DNA of 64,000 bases from Caprella mutica (Eukaryota; Arthropoda; Malacostraca; Amphipoda; Caprellidae), in NCBI GenBank assembly GCA_947561585.1, contig CANNZV010000874.1, forward strand, positions 1-64,000, given 5' to 3'. Made by a program: the position numbers and the translations under genes. Below the pieces are notes generated by a model. It was given only the letters and a program-made list of their open reading frames with translations, was not told the origin of the DNA and ran no database searches. Of the stretch, positions 12,558-24,719 are shown piece by piece; position 1 is the stretch's first letter; each line of letters opens with the position of its first letter.

Positions 12558-13260
12558 TTACGTTTGAGGAACACTTGTTGGGGCTCTTGAAAGAGCGTTA
12601 GGAATTTGATGATCCTTTCCCTTCACCCATCTTGTAGTGAAATTATATCTTGCTATTTTCTCTTTCAGTCTTTGAAGTCTTGAATTTTCCTGTTCAATAA
12701 GCTTCTGGTTTTCTAGCATAGCAACAAGTGGTCTATGGTCGACTGATAATGTGAAGTGATTTAGTCCTAACAGATACGTCTGACATTTTTTCATTGCCCA
12801 GACTGCTGCTAATAATTCTAACTTGATGATAACATATCTGCTTTCGGTATCAGAAAGGAACCTTGAACCACATTGGACGATGCACCATTTCTTGTCATAT
12901 CGTTGCATTAATGAATATCCCAGTCCATTTAATTTTGAAGCATCAGTTTGAAGGACTTCTTTTTTCGGATCAAACTGACAAAGAATGGGTGGACCCAAAA
13001 CACATTTCTTCATTTCGTCGAAAGATGTTTGGTGCTCTTCCATCCAAGCACAAGCGTTCTTCTTGCTGATAAGACTTCTTACAGGGCCGATAATTCTGCT
13101 TATTTCAGAACTGAACTCACCCAACTGATTTACTAGACCCATGAAAGATCTCAGTTCAGTTATGTTTGTAGGTGTTGGGAAGTTCGATATGGCTTCAACT
13201 TTTGAAGGATCGGAAGCTACTCAATTTTTCGTTATCTTGTAACCAACAAATTCTACTTCT
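12558..13260 (-). pseudogene. gypsy RNase H with end of reverse transcriptase
   Basis: The longest surviving frame of the retrotransposon (194 codons, 13142-12558). It begins with the RT thumb/connection region (MGLVNQLGEFSSEISRI), passes a QTDASKLNGLGYSLMQ block (the first RNase H aspartate), an ESRYVIIKLELLAAVWA block (glutamate in KLELLA), and a SVDHRPL block, and ends with KGKDHQIPNALSR. Order and residues match Ty3/gypsy RNase H. Upstream, 13260-13143 continues RT in the same frame but with a stop near 13220. Confidence 0.9.

Positions 13261-13850
13261 TCAGCGAATTTGAATTCCTCCTTATTCAAAGTTATATCAT
13301 ATTCTCGGCATTTTATGAGAAAGGCTCTAACATTCGAGACGTGATCCTCATAATTCTCATCGTAGAGAATTAAATCATTAAAAACTTTATGCATGTTATT
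13401 TAGACCTAAGGTTGTCGTGTCTCCTCGTCAGCAGTTTTCGTCTCCGGTGGACGATAAACCCATTGGAGCTCTTTGGAAACAATACCTTCCCCATGCAGTT
13501 ATAAAAGTAGTCAACTTTTTAGATTCTTTCTCAAGGGCGATTGAGATCCATTATTATGAAGAATTTAGCAGACGAATCATTCTTGCTTATTGCTTCTTTT
13601 GGAGTTTGGGTTGGATAAACTGGTCCTTCAACATATTTGTTCTACCCCGTCAAATCCACACAAATACATACTCCGCCTTTGTTTTTGGGTACTGTCACAA
13701 TTGGATGACACCCATCGGATGGCTCTTCCTTCAGTTCTCTGATAATACCGTCCTGACCATTTCATTCAGTTGATTTTGTACTTCATTTTGCATGCAATAG
13801 GCACTTGTCTGCAATGACTGATTGCGGTATGAAATGTTTCTTCTTTTAAA
13260..13850 (-). pseudogene. gypsy reverse transcriptase, catalytic site altered
   Basis: On the minus strand, stop-interrupted frames read as RT: a GGVCICVDLTG block (about 13680-13650) with the first aspartate, then WGRYCFQRAPMGLSS (about 13490-13440), then KVFNDLILYDENYEDH (about 13390-13345). 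In active enzymes the last box has two adjacent aspartates (xVDD or YxDD); here the pair reads N-D. Frameshifts lie near 13390 and 13560. The enzyme is dead on sequence grounds. Confidence 0.85.

Positions 13851-13851
13851 T

Positions 13852-14165
13852 TTATTTGAGCTCACTCTCATTTGAAAACACATTCTTGAATTCCTCGAGC
13901 AGTTTCTTCTTTGTCTTATTCATGAAGTTCGAATCAATTGGAATGTTTTTCATGGGTTTTCCTTCAATTTTTGATAGATGAATTTGTGATATGAGACGTG
14001 GGAACTTCTCATGAATTATTCCAAGCTTGTGACATGCTATCCATGATAACAATAACTTATTCTGGTTGTGACATATCACAACATCTTCTGAGATTTCTCT
14101 TCTTTAGTATTCAATATTGATTTTCAATGATCCACGAGTTGGAAATTTTGTGCCATTAGCCGCAA
13852..14165 (-). pseudogene. gypsy protease-RT linker region
   Basis: The minus-strand frame 14079-13852 (75 codons) reads as the usual linker before RT, ending KKKLLEEFKNVFSNE, a common lead-in to the RT domain in gypsy elements. 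A stop and a frameshift separate it from the protease at 14166. Confidence 0.65.

Positions 14166-14520
14166 TCAAGTTTTCATTGATTCGATTGAATCGATCATTT
14201 GTGTTAATAAATTGACACCACAAACTGTAACCTCAGCACCAGTGTCAAGTATTGCCATTACTGTGCATACTTTAGAGTAGTCTTTTGCAGATGAACATTT
14301 GATTCTCACTAGCAGTTTTTGCTTGTTTCCACCTGTGCAGACATCTGATATTCGAACATTACAAATTTCATCAGTTGCGTCCTTTATCAATGTTTGTCTG
14401 CATCTTCTTGACTTGCTCTGTATCTCTTTGTTTTTATTACTACACATGATTGCCAAGTGACCTGTCTTCTTACAGACATTGCAGGTGCTTCTATGTGCTG
14501 GACAATTTTGAATGCCAAGA
14166..14520 (-). pseudogene. gypsy nucleocapsid zinc knuckle and aspartic protease
   Basis: Read on the minus strand, the CNVCKKTGHLAIMC knuckle (about 14490-14447) has the exact CX2CX4HX4C spacing of retroelement nucleocapsids. 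It continues in the same frame into MAILDTGAEVTVCG (about 14270-14220), the retropepsin active site with an intact DTG. The fragment is the best preserved functional signature of the element but is cut off from pol by a stop at 14166. Confidence 0.9.

Positions 14521-14529
14521 GCTGTTCTT

Positions 14530-15342
14530 CCACATTTCTGATATTTTCTGTTGTCTCTTTCAGTTGGTTCATTTCTGAAGCCAGTGCTTCTAGGTTGTCA
14601 TTTGTGTTTTTCCACACTTTATCAATGTTGAATCTTCCAGAGAGCGTTGTTGCATTCTATTCGGCTGCTTCTGAGCTTCTGCAAATGTTTACAACAGTGT
14701 TAAGGTCTGGAAAAGGTGATAATGACAGTAATTTCTGACGAACATCTTCTTTGTGAATGCCTGACATTATTCTAGTCACAATTCGTTGATCTTTGAATAT
14801 CTCACGTAAGTAGGCTTCATCTGTCAGTTTTTTTATTGAAACATAGAATTGGTCAAAACTTTCCTCTTCTGACTGTTTTCACTCTTCGAATTGTACCCTG
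14901 CTAATTGCAACATTTCGTTTTGATCTGAGATGTCTCCGAATTTCATTCAGAATGTCATCTATAAACTCATTTCCTTCGTCTTCTATGTTTATACCATACT
15001 TGAGTTGTAGCCTGATGTTCTCGGTAAGACAACTAGTTTCTGAAGTCTGCCTTTTGAACATCCAGTGGAAACTCATGTAGATTTTGTAGCTTGTAATAAT
15101 CCTTCCATGCAGCTCTCCATGATATAAATTGAGTGGAGTAGGTAGCTTTGTTGTTCTTCTTGTTTGTGTTTATTTTCAGAGTTAACTGCTTCGCTGTTAA
15201 TAGTTATAGCTTCTCTCAGTGTTCTGATCTCCTCACGTCTTAGTTGAGACTCTTCCTGCTGATGCTGTGAATATGTCATGAACCAATTTGGAGGTTGGTC
15301 TGCCATTGTTTCTTCTGCTTGCTTCTTCTTCCCTTCTGTCAT
14530..15342 (-). pseudogene. gypsy gag, frameshifted
   Basis: The start is probably the methionine at 15342, just downstream of the candidate primer site. The frame 15342-15073 (89 codons) is charged and glutamine-rich, with a coiled-coil-like QHQQEESQLRREEIRTLREA stretch. 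It shifts to 15076-14879 (EFIDDILNEIRRHLRSKRN), then to about 14880-14530 before the zinc knuckle. No enzymatic domain is expected in gag; assignment rests on position and composition. Confidence 0.75.

Positions 15343-15352
15343 TTTTCTTCAT

Positions 15353-15368
15353 CCTGTCTACAGCGCCA
15353..15368 (-). promoter_or_regulatory. candidate tRNA primer-binding site
   Basis: On the minus strand TGGCGCTGTAGACAGG lies about 10 bases before the gag start. A TGGCGC start is common for primer-binding sites of this group. I have not matched it to a particular tRNA. Confidence 0.4.

Positions 15369-15373
15369 TTCAA

Positions 15374-15522
15374 TGTTATTGGAAGACAGGTAAATAAAAG
15401 CTCCTTTATAGTTCCAGATGAAATGAATGTGTCTAATAACATAAATGGTGCGACTCTTATACACCAGTGGCAGCATAGTTATAGAGTTGGCAGACTGTAA
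15501 TTTATTTAATATTAATCCAACA
15374..15522 (-). repeat. candidate short 5' LTR
   Basis: On the minus strand the segment begins TGTTGG and ends AACA, five bases before the candidate primer site, as expected for an LTR. Only 149 bp long, and no second LTR is visible, so this is tentative. Confidence 0.35.

Positions 15523-15682
15523 TGATAAAACGTAGATACAACATGATAAAAATGTAGATACAACTTGATAAAAATGTAGATACAACATGATAAAAATGTA
15601 GTTACGACATGATAAAAATGTAGATCCAACATTATGAAATTGTAGATACAACATGATATAAATATAGATTAAACATGATAAA
15519..15682. repeat. 22-23 bp minisatellite, part 1
   Basis: Seven or so imperfect copies of AACATGATAAAAATGTAGAT(AC). It continues at 15826-15883 after a short inserted hairpin element. Confidence 0.9.

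Positions 15683-15825
15683 AATGAAATGAAGAGCGAG
15701 TGAGACGACAAAAAAAGTTTCCATCCTTTTATTTTTCTAGAGCTTTCGAATAATTCAATATTCATCATCAATACTCGCTCTTCATTTCATAAATTTACTA
15801 AGATTTCCAAGAAGGAAAACTATCA
15683..15825 (-). mobile_element. small hairpin element inside the minisatellite (copy 1)
   Basis: Flanked by an 18-bp perfect inverted repeat: ATGAAATGAAGAGCGAGT at about 15684-15701 and its complement at about 15771-15788. The interior matches 20013-20106 on the opposite strand. The minisatellite resumes after it, so it interrupts a pre-existing array. Confidence 0.7.

Positions 15826-15883
15826 CTGAAATGATAAAAATGTAGATACAACATGATGAAAATGTAGATACAACATGATAATA
15826..15883. repeat. 22-23 bp minisatellite, part 2
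   Basis: Two to three further copies of the unit seen at 15519-15682. Confidence 0.8.

Positions 15884-16628
15884 ATCATATTTCATAATCC
15901 TAACGTTAGAAAAAAAAATATTACTATTACCGACAGGTGAAAAAAATGACCAAATATCCTAGTAGGTTCGTAATTAACAGGAGTAATGCATTTGACATCA
16001 TCACATTAATAAACTGATTAATAAATTCATCAGACTGCAAAAATTGAAGGTTAAAGCACTGCAAACAATATTAATACAGTCATTATTAGTTGACAGGTGT
16101 GATCCCTTTATCCGGTCAATATACAGAACTTACATTAATGATTACAAATTAATTATTTATTTTAAATTTCATTAAAACATTTTTTAAAACAAAATGATTT
16201 ACAATTATGTTCCTTAACCATGACTCAGTATATATATTGTATGTTTAACATAAAATATGTCTTACATCAATTTTGTAAACAGTTTGAGCAATATTCTACA
16301 AATTGAATTAATAAATACATTTGAAGATACATAACTTAGAATGGATATCATTATTCTAAACTTACATATATGTTACATACTTATATATAGAATTACTCTG
16401 AAAAACTGGCCACAAACTAATATAAAATAATGTCTATTACGAAAGTTATATTAATGAAAAGCTTGCAAGAAACTGTCACAAACTTTCTCGTCTGTCATTT
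16501 ACCTCAGCTTATAATGTTTTAACAGCTTATAGTATAAATATATTGTTCCTTGTTACAAATAATTAATCACAAAAATCTCCTTTGATTTTAGTTTGTAACT
16601 CGAAAGTAGACTTGGTGTAATTATTATG
15884..16628. other. AT-rich intergenic, no gene seen
   Basis: Nothing that I can assign; no tandem or inverted repeat of note. Confidence 0.55.

Positions 16629-16999
16629 GTCTAACGGACATTTAGCCGAAAGACTCCAGTTTATTTAATTAATATTTTTTATTTCCATGGAATTTAACAT
16701 TGTTTTATATAGAGGAAAATAAATTTTAATATGTACATAATGTGTATCCACATTACGAACTGAGAGCATATATTGCTCAACATTTTGAATTTTTATTCAT
16801 AATCATGAATTTCACCGCAAATATAAGTGGTGGAAGAAAGCTTTTCTTCACACTTTTGAAATTGTTATCATTAATTATTATATTATTATTTCCCATAAAG
16901 TTATTATTTATATTACATTAAATAATATTACTATCCAATTGTTTGTTCTCAAAATATAAATACTTCGGCAAATTTCATCCGTCAAAATGTCCGACAACC
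16629..16999. mobile_element. motif-array element, family B copy 1
   Basis: The left end GGTCTAACGGACATTTAGCCG and the right end (inverted) GGTTGTCGGACATTTTGACGG match the termini of the copy at 20418-20907. The interior shares ATATGTACATAATGTGTATCC, a run containing TTACGAACTG, and ATAATCATGAATTTCA with that copy. The right end runs into a poly-A tract; no target duplication is evident. Confidence 0.75.

Positions 17000-17530
17000 A
17001 TCAAAAAAAAAAAAAAAAAGAGCAAGCAAACTATACAAATGTTTTCTCTTTCTCTTTATGTGAACTAGTACAGTCATAGTGTTATGATAAACTATTCTAG
17101 AGAGAGGAAGTGTTGCAGTGATGGCAGGACGCTCAGGAAGACGGTGTAAAACCTTATTTTGTTTCATTTATATCATTTCTCCATTAAATTTTGTTTCAGT
17201 TATATCATTTCTTCATTATACTGACGCTAGATTGACAGTCACGTGACCCAAAAATAAGGATTTCAGCGTCCCGCAAGATGCAATATTATTTTGGCCACTG
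17301 ACTCACCACTTGAGTACAGTACCTGTTTTTGAATCTAGATTATATTCGAATGCAAGTGTGTATTATGGATACACATATTCTGATTAATGCACAGATAGGT
17401 CACGTGTGTACTATATTTTCATCTCGAATTGAAATCTTCATAAATTTTTATGTACATAATGGCTGAAGCGATATGATGGTTCATTCAAAGGGAAACAAAA
17501 AATAACAGAATTTAACTGATTCTCATCTTC
17000..17530. other. intergenic, no gene seen
   Basis: No supported feature. The composition is slightly less AT-rich at 17230-17300. Confidence 0.5.

Positions 17531-17539
17531 ATTTGGGAA

Positions 17540-18080
17540 GAGGCTAAATTTTCTCTTTCGTTTTGCTTTTTCATTTTTTCCGGAGTTTTCATTTTTCTCT
17601 GATTCTTTGGTTTCCCGAATTTTGCAGTTTCCGTTTATTATGTTCTTCCGGATTTATCAGTTTATCGGTTTTCCGTTTTTATTTTTTTCTGGTTTCCGAA
17701 ATTATCGATTTTCCAGATATTTTTGATGGTTTTCTGTTTTTTCTGATTTTTTTTTCGAATTCTACGGGGTTTTCCGGTGTACGATTTTCTGGATCTTTTT
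17801 CTTTTTTCCAGATATTGAAGGTTCTGGATTTTTCGATTTTCCGGAATTTTTATTTCATTATATTTTTCAATTTCTATTGATTTTTCAGTTTCACTCGATT
17901 TTTCGTAATTTTCAATTTTCCAGATCTTTTGGTTTCCCAAATATGCTTGCTTTCTATTTATTCTGTTTTTCCTATTATAATTTTTTTCCGAATTTATGGT
18001 TAATTTACAAATAATTGAATTTTCTCAAAATAATTCAATTAATTAAGATTTTCATTTATTGTGTTTTTTTTATTTTTTTT
17540..18080. repeat. pyrimidine-rich, strand-asymmetric low-complexity tract
   Basis: The plus strand is dominated by T and C with few A for about 500 bp, built from loosely repeated TTTTCCGG / TTTCCGATTTT words. Both strands have long open frames here only because of this skew. Confidence 0.8.

Positions 18081-18132
18081 TATATTCATTAATTTTTTCA
18101 TAAAGAACAAATATTTATTTATTAATAGTATA

Positions 18133-19725
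18133 CAGTAGTGGCCAAAATATAAGGGTAGGCCAAAAAAAGTTATCTAAATCTTTAATTTCATAATAAAGTA
18201 CAGAACTCAAATTATTGAAATTTCGCACGTATTTTTATATAGAGCTCATATGTATTCGAATGAAATTTCAAAGCATTTGAACAATTATTCTAGGAATAGT
18301 TCCATATTTTACTTCAAACACTAAATTTTGCTCTGGTCAAAAGTTAAGGGTAGCCATCATAAACTTTGAAATATTCGCGGATATTGGCAATTAACTTACT
18401 GATTTGGGAATAATTCTTTGCTATATCACTTCAATAAATCTTTTACCACAAAATTCTACTAATTTGGCACAATATGCAGGAGTTATCCATCTTCTATTCA
18501 TCCTCGAGAAATGCCCACAATTCTTCCACATTTCTTGTGTTTCTTCTCTGAGTACAGTCTCCAATTATTATCCGAACAATCTCAATTCGATTTAGGTCAG
18601 GACTTAGTGAAGGCCAGCCCATTAGAGCAATTTCTTCATCTTCTAATAAAGTCGTAACTTTTTTATCTTAGTAGTAGGGTACGTAGTCCTGCTTGAAACT
18701 CTGTATTTGAGGGTCAGCTGCTTGTCGATAGGGGAGAGTATGATGACGAAAGAACTGTTTTATACTTCTGCAATAAGTCCTCCTCGTAGACGAACAATGG
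18801 GACCAGGTCCAGCAGAAAAATGACCCCCTATACCATCACACTACCTCCTCCAAAATTAATCGTTTTCTTGACGCAGTTCAGAGTTACTTTCCCATAAGAG
18901 CCAAAGAATTTTTATTTTCTTCCATTCATCACTAGAATGTACTTTCGACCACTGATCAATCGACCAAACGACATACTCATGACAAAACGCAAGTTACAGT
19001 TTCTGTTTCTTTTTTGAGTTTGAAAGCTTTGATGCAGGGACAAATGATTGCAAACCAACTTGTTGAAGTCGAAGCGAAAAAGTAGACTGGGAGACCGTAC
19101 CACCAGACATGACATTTATCTCACGAAAAATTTGACCAGAAGAGTTCAAACTACCTTGCAAGCTACTTTGAAGACTTGCATGATCTTCTCTCAGCAATGC
19201 TTTGGGAAGTCTACCATTCTTCGGTTTTGAATCAACAACTCCATACTGCTTATGCTGAGCCCCACTATGTTGCACAATCCATTTGGACCTTCATGTGGCA
19301 ACAGAAATCTCTTGCAACGACAATAATTAGAGACTGTATCAGAGGGGAAACTTGTGGACATTTTTGAGGATGAATAGAAGATGGATAACTCCTTCATATT
19401 GTGCAAAATTAGTAGAATTTTGTGGTAGAAGATGTATTGAAGTGATATAGCAAAGAATTTTTCACAAATTATTAAAGTTAATTGCCAATATCCGCGAATA
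19501 TATGGCTACCCTTAACTTTTGACAAAAGCTAAATTTAGTGTTTGAAGTAAAAAATGGAACTATTCCTAGAATATTTGTCCAATTGCTTTGGAATATAATA
19601 CAAATACATATGAGCTCTCTATAAAAATACGTGCAAAATTTCAAAAATGTGTGTTCTGTACTTTTTATGAAATTGAAGATTTAGATAACTTGTTTTTGCT
19701 TACCCTTATATTTTGTCCACTACTG
18133..19725 (-). mobile_element. Tc1-like transposon, second family, copy 2
   Basis: Ends CAGTAGTGGCCAAAATATAA and its inverted counterpart ending at 19725, with TA on both sides (18131-18132, 19726-19727). Length is 1,593 bp. Inverted relative to the copies at 8640 and 63062. Confidence 0.94.
18480..19275 (-). pseudogene. Tc1-type transposase, inactivated (copy 2)
   Basis: The N-terminal part at 19275-18994 reads KPKNGRLPKALLREDHASLQ and runs to FVPASKLSNSKKKQK, one frame without the stop present in copy 1. 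The core continues in other frames: WSKVHSSDE (about 18955-18930), AGPGPIVRLRGG (about 18815-18780), and LEDEEIALMGWPSLSPDLN followed by RIE (about 18640-18575), so the last Asp/Glu pair of the DDE triad survives. Frameshifts in the middle make it inactive. Confidence 0.88.

Positions 19726-19727
19726 TA

Positions 19728-20012
19728 TTTACATTAAATCTGTATAAATTAAATTTTGATTAATAAAAAGAAATGAAAATTAAATCATTAAGATTATTGT
19801 AATATATATGTTTATACGTATATTCAAAAGCAGTCGCCATCGCTCAATGAACAAGCGAGTTCATTTAATTTAGCTTTTTTGGGTTAATAACTTATTATTT
19901 TTCAATGATTTTTCCCTTTTTCTTCATTATTTGTTAATTAGTTAGGTGACTTTATTAATTTTGGTATCCATAATACTTATTATTTCTACTTATTTTGTTT
20001 TAAATTAGTCAG
19728..20012. other. AT-rich intergenic, no gene seen
   Basis: No supported feature. 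Confidence 0.5.

Positions 20013-20106
20013 GATATTGATAATGAATATTGATTTATTCGAAAGCTTTTATAAATAAAGGGATGGTAACTTTTTTTGTCGTGTCACTCGCTCTTCATTT
20101 CATAAG
20013..20106 (+). repeat. hairpin element fragment (copy 2)
   Basis: About 90 bp matching the complement of 15683-15775, including ATTCGAAAGCTTTTATAAAT, GATGGTAACTTTTTTTGTCG and CACTCGCTCTTCATTTCATA. Only one of the two terminal repeats of copy 1 is present. Confidence 0.7.

Positions 20107-20417
20107 TTTTATTTAAATTAATATCACATAGTTGTTTGCGTTTAGTTATGCCTTTCATGATGACTCAAATTTGTGGGAATGAATGACGGTTTAATCATTG
20201 AAATGCATCTCTGAAGGGATCCATTTGGAAGATAATTATATTTAAAGCCATTAAAGTGACTATGTTTAGATGCAAAGTATGAAAAGGAAAGCTAGAGCTT
20301 TTAACGAGAAATTTAGTTAACATATTTCTGAAAATTAAGCTTATTTATCATTCACATAAGTCTCCATTACTTTATCATTACATAACTTTTAGAAATGCAC
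20401 CCATACGTACTAAATTG

Positions 20418-20907
20418 CGTGCGTGGACAATAGGCCGAATGACACTAGGCGGCTGAACGGACACTTGGCTGAACGGACACTATTTTGGCCGAAAGAGTTT
20501 CATTCAACGTGTATCAATATTACGAACTGCAGTATTCGGTATATTTATTTTAAATTCTTTATTATTTAATGTTAATTTATAAAAGGAAATACAATTTTAA
20601 TATGTACATAATGTGTATCCAAATTACGAACTGCTAGCAAATATTTCTCAACAATTTGAATTCTTTCATATAATCATGAATTTCATCGGAAATACAAGAG
20701 ATGGAAAACAGCTTCTCTTCAAACGTTTGAACTTATGTATCATATAAAGTTATTATTTTCATTATTAAATAATATTACCATTCCATTTTTGGTTTTCAAA
20801 ATGAATATATTTTGGCCTATCCGTTCGGCCAAACGTCCGTTCGGTCAAATGTCTTTCGGCATAATATCCGTTCGGCCGAATGTCATTCGAGCAAGTGTCC
20901 GTCAACC
20418..20907. mobile_element. motif-array element, family B copy 2, with 9-bp target duplication
   Basis: Ends carry arrays of a CCGTTCGGCCGAATGTC-like motif (20425-20500 and inverted 20815-20907). 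Outer bases are CGTGCGTGGACAATAGG on the left and, from the right, GGTTGACGGACACTTGC. Flanks are ACTAAATTG (20409-20417) and ACTATATTG (20908-20916), a 9-bp target-site duplication with one mismatch. No coding capacity. Confidence 0.88.

Positions 20908-20924
20908 ACTATATTGTTGTTTTA

Positions 20925-21833
20925 GGTAGCCGGTAAATTGCTCGAAAACAATTGCTCGAAAAACAATTGCTCGAAAATAATTGCTCGAAAAAAAATTGCT
21001 CGAATGAACAATTGCTCGAGAGAACAATTGCTCGAAAGACAATTGCTCGAAAAACAATTGCTCGAACGAACAATTGATCGAATGAACAATTGCTCGAATT
21101 ATCAAATTGCTCGAATGAAAAAATTGCTCGAATTATAAAATTGCACAGTTTTCGATTTTATTAAAGTCATTTATTCATGAAGTGGAGCTGCACCTAACAA
21201 TGTTTGTTTCTTTTTAGTAATTGATCATTAATCATTCTATAAATGATTTTAATTATTACTCATTCTGCATAATCTCTTTTTAGACCGTTTGTGTGATCTC
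21301 GTATGTAACATGTGAATTGGATACATGTGGTGAATCACTACTATTCATGTTTTTTTATCATAAAACCTGAAAAATTCTTAGATTTATTTATTACTAGCCT
21401 ATATGTATGTGGTACCTCAATAGTTTTAATAAATCTACCAATTTTTTCGGGTTTTATGATAAAAAAAAACATGAATAGTACTAATTCACCACATGATTCC
21501 AATTCACATGTTACATACGAGATGACACAAACGGTCTAAAAAAAGATTATGCAGAATGAGTAATAATTATAATCATTTATAGAATGATTAATGATCAATT
21601 ACTAAAAAGAAACAAGGATTGTTAGATGCAGCTCAACTTCATGAATAACTGACGTAAATAAAATCGAAAACTTTGCAATTTTATAATTCGAGCAATTTTG
21701 TTCATTCGAGCAATTTGATAATTCGAGCAATTGTTCTTCCGAGCAATTGTTCATTCGAGAAATTGTTTTTCGAGCAATTGTTTTCGAGCAATTGTATTTC
21801 GAGCAATTGTTTTCGAGCAATTTACCTAGAACC
20925..21833. mobile_element. foldback element, family C, perfect 9-bp target duplication
   Basis: Almost the whole 909 bp is an inverted repeat, with arms of about 430 bp around a loop near 21385-21435. 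Each arm begins with an array of about ten copies of AATTGCTCGAAAAC (period 12-16 bp) and continues with matched unique sequence. Ends are GGTAGCCGGTAAATTGCTCG and, from the right, GGTTCTAGGTAAATTGCTCG. The flanks GTTGTTTTA (20916-20924) and GTTGTTTTA (21834-21842) are an exact 9-bp duplication. It lies immediately beside family B copy 2. Confidence 0.95.

Positions 21834-21842
21834 GTTGTTTTA

Positions 21843-23580
21843 ATATAGTCACACTTAGTTATTTGTTTATATTTTGCTTATGTTGTCATAAGCTAATGTA
21901 TTTTAACAGCTCAGCATAATTGTCTTATGATAACATTTCCTGGTTCTAGCTATGTCATTTGTTATATAATTGTTTCCTGTTTACTATTATATAGATTCTG
22001 TGTAAATCAATCTGTTGTCAGTTGTCTACAGAGCATCGTAGAGGGTTCTCCTATAATAATCACTTATAATAAACTTATACTTTTAAACTTGTAAAAACCA
22101 CTGTTCATTTAACCTATGTTTTATCATATATTGCATGGAAGCCGGTCGGTTCCTGTTCAAATCACAGTTACTTTCAAATTATAGTAACCGATACCAAGTC
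22201 AGTTATCGGTGATAGATTCCCCATTCATTGCTCTTAGTCAATTAATGCGACAGAATACCTTCTTGAATAAAATGATTGAACTTCGAAAAGTATTTGAGCA
22301 GACTTAATCATGGAAAAATATGTTCTGCAATAATTTGAGATATGCAGAATTCTACATCAACTTTTTGTAGTAATAAAAACAATGGATAATTCTCCTATGA
22401 TGACTTATATAATATTGTTTATAATCAATCCTAATCAAAACCCTTGTTTGATGAGAACTGATATTGTCCAAACGAAATGCGAGTTAGAAAAAATATAAAA
22501 ATATATTCTCACCTATTATTTTTCATATAATGTTCATCAATTTAATTGACATTTTACGGTTATTTCAAAACAAAATCATAAAGAGCTAATTTTGACTTGA
22601 TCGTTATATTATTGATCGTAATCAATAATATTAGACGATCTGCCGATTATGAATTTAACAACTTAGATATGTTTGCATTTATTTCAATAAGCAGTATAAT
22701 AAATAATTATGATTTTATAAAAAATTTGTATAGTAAAAAGTAGTCAGTTCGTATTTTATTGCATTCCTACTGGAATTTATTGAACTATAACTGTTTGGAG
22801 TTCATTATTCGAAATACCTTACTTAGGCATCTTTGATGAGACCTCTTAATCTTGTATTTTCTGTAAAATGCCTTAATACCTTTTGAAGACTATTAGTGTC
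22901 GTACTGAGAATATTAATGGTCCTGATGGAGATTAACATACATTCCAAGGATTCCTGCCATGTTGAACTCACTTTATAAACATTCCGCAAAGGGTTTTATC
23001 AATCAAGGTGGATTTCAGCATATTTTTAAACTCCTCACTAAAGCAATATTTGATATTAAGCGCATATACAATCCTTGATGAAAGACATCGATATCTGAAA
23101 ATATGAAGGATTAGTTTGCAATTAAAAGAAAAGAAGAGAAAAATAAGTACTAGAAGAACAAAAAGATGTCGGCACAATAGTTTACGTGTTATAGTTTAAT
23201 ACTAGTGTTTTTGATTGGCTACATTTTATTGATATGCAAATTTGTTTTATTGATTTTGTACAAAGATTAAAATATATTTGAAAATAGCTATAGAAAAGTA
23301 TTCAAATAGTTTTTAAATTGTGTGAATTAGAGTTTCTCAATTATGAACAAATAAGCAGGCATTAACCCAAATTGGACTGAAAAAATTTAGAACTCTAATG
23401 GACTGAGTGTCGAAAATTCGCTACACAAATGATAATTATTAGGAAACCAACAGCTTGAAGTGTATGATTTTTGACAGATCATTGCTTTACTGTGCAAAAT
23501 TTTAAATACTCACGATTCATTGGAACCAAGTTATTACAATGACTGTTTTTTCTTTTTGAACTGCCAACGGGGTATTGCTC
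21843..23580. other. AT-rich intergenic, no gene recognised
   Basis: A minus-strand frame of 69 codons at 22968-23177 has a hydrophobic N-terminal stretch but no recognisable family. I do not call it a gene. Confidence 0.5.

Positions 23581-23971
23581 AGTAACAAACGAATTTGCCG
23601 AAACCAAATTCTCCGAAAACTAATTCGCCGAACCCTGATTCACCGAACCGGATTCTCTGAATACAAATTTGCTGAAACCTAAATTTGTCGAAAACGGATT
23701 CACCGAAGTGAAGGTTTGCCGATAGACAAATTCGCCGCAAGTCAAATTTACTGAAAGACTTATTTAAAACAAAATGAAAAATTATATAAAAAGTTACAGA
23801 AACGAAGCGAAATAGCGAAATCATAATTAACCCTTAGTTACACTAAATGATCCTTTAATTAGTCTATCTCCTTGTTAATCATTGTAATTGTTTATCTTTG
23901 GTCTACAAAATGATTCTTTGTCTTTGTTTTATTTTAAAGATGTTCAGGCTTTATTCAGTCAGTCAGCTTTG
23581..23971 (+). repeat. 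motif-array half-element, family D arm 1
   Basis: 23583-23756 is an array of about twelve copies of a TTCGCCGAA-centred motif (period about 13-17 bp). It is followed by about 210 bp of body ending CAGTCAGTCAGCTTT. The whole arm matches 38336-38637 in inverted orientation. Confidence 0.85.

Positions 23972-24084
23972 AGTGCATGTTACATTTCTTCCGTTTGAGC
24001 GTTTGGCTTGTTTTTAGATTGTCTGTTACTAACGTGTGTATTCATTTTTTTATGAATAATCCATGTTTACTGATTACCTTCGCT

Positions 24085-24660
24085 GAATGCGGGAAGGTTA
24101 TTTTATTGACGGCATTTATTTATTTCTTTATTTATCATCTTGTTATTCGCATAACTGAAAAAGTGTTGAACCAAATTGCCTGAAATGTAGTGAAACGATT
24201 GTTCATTGTCAAGTGACCTGCTGGTAGACTTTTGGAGTGACGCGGTCAAAGGTCAAGTTCATGGTCATTTATAACTCAAAAAGTGTTCCACTATATTGCA
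24301 TGAAACTTGTTGGGACGTTTGTTTAATATACAGGAACTATTTTGTTACATTTTGGGAGCGATCGGGTCAAAGGTCAAAGAACAAGGTCAAGGCCATTTAA
24401 AACTCAATAACTCAAAAATCATTTAACCAAATTGTCTGAAATTAGATAGGACGATTGGACAATGTCCATGAACCATCTGGTAGAATTTTGGAAGCAATCC
24501 GGTCAAAGGTCAAGGTCATTTATAACCCAATAATCATTGAACCATATTGCATGAAACTTGGTGGTTCGATTGGTCACTATCCAGTAACTAGTTTATTAGA
24601 TTTTGGGAGGGAGCGGGTCAAATCGGTGGCGAAGGTATGCGCTTTACCGAGTGCTCGTAA
24085..24660 (+). repeat. dispersed repeat with AGGTCA half-site clusters, copy 1
   Basis: Four tandem, diverged copies of a roughly 140-bp unit. Each contains a core like GGTCAAAGGTCAAGGTCATT, then ATAACTCAAAAAGT and CCAAATTGCCTGAAA. It ends with GGCGAAGGTATGCGC and TACCGAGTGCTC, a tail I recall from repeats of several marine invertebrates (from memory, not checked). 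A second copy lies at 29985-30300. Confidence 0.8.

Positions 24661-24719
24661 TCTATTTAGTAATGCCATATACATGTTAACATTATATATA
24701 TACAGTTAGACATTTAAAT

Larger units (their letters stand above)
10660..15522 (-). mobile_element. Ty3/gypsy-type LTR retrotransposon, 3'-truncated and dead
   Basis: Minus-strand order gag, zinc knuckle, protease, reverse transcriptase, RNase H, H2C2 zinc finger, integrase is that of the Ty3/gypsy group. The gag start is at about 15342. Just upstream is a candidate primer-binding site and a candidate short 5' LTR. The 3' end stops inside the integrase C-terminal domain at about 10660 with no 3' LTR. A palindromic repeat (11800-12500) interrupts pol between RNase H and the H2C2 finger. 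All domains carry frameshifts or stops. Confidence 0.9.
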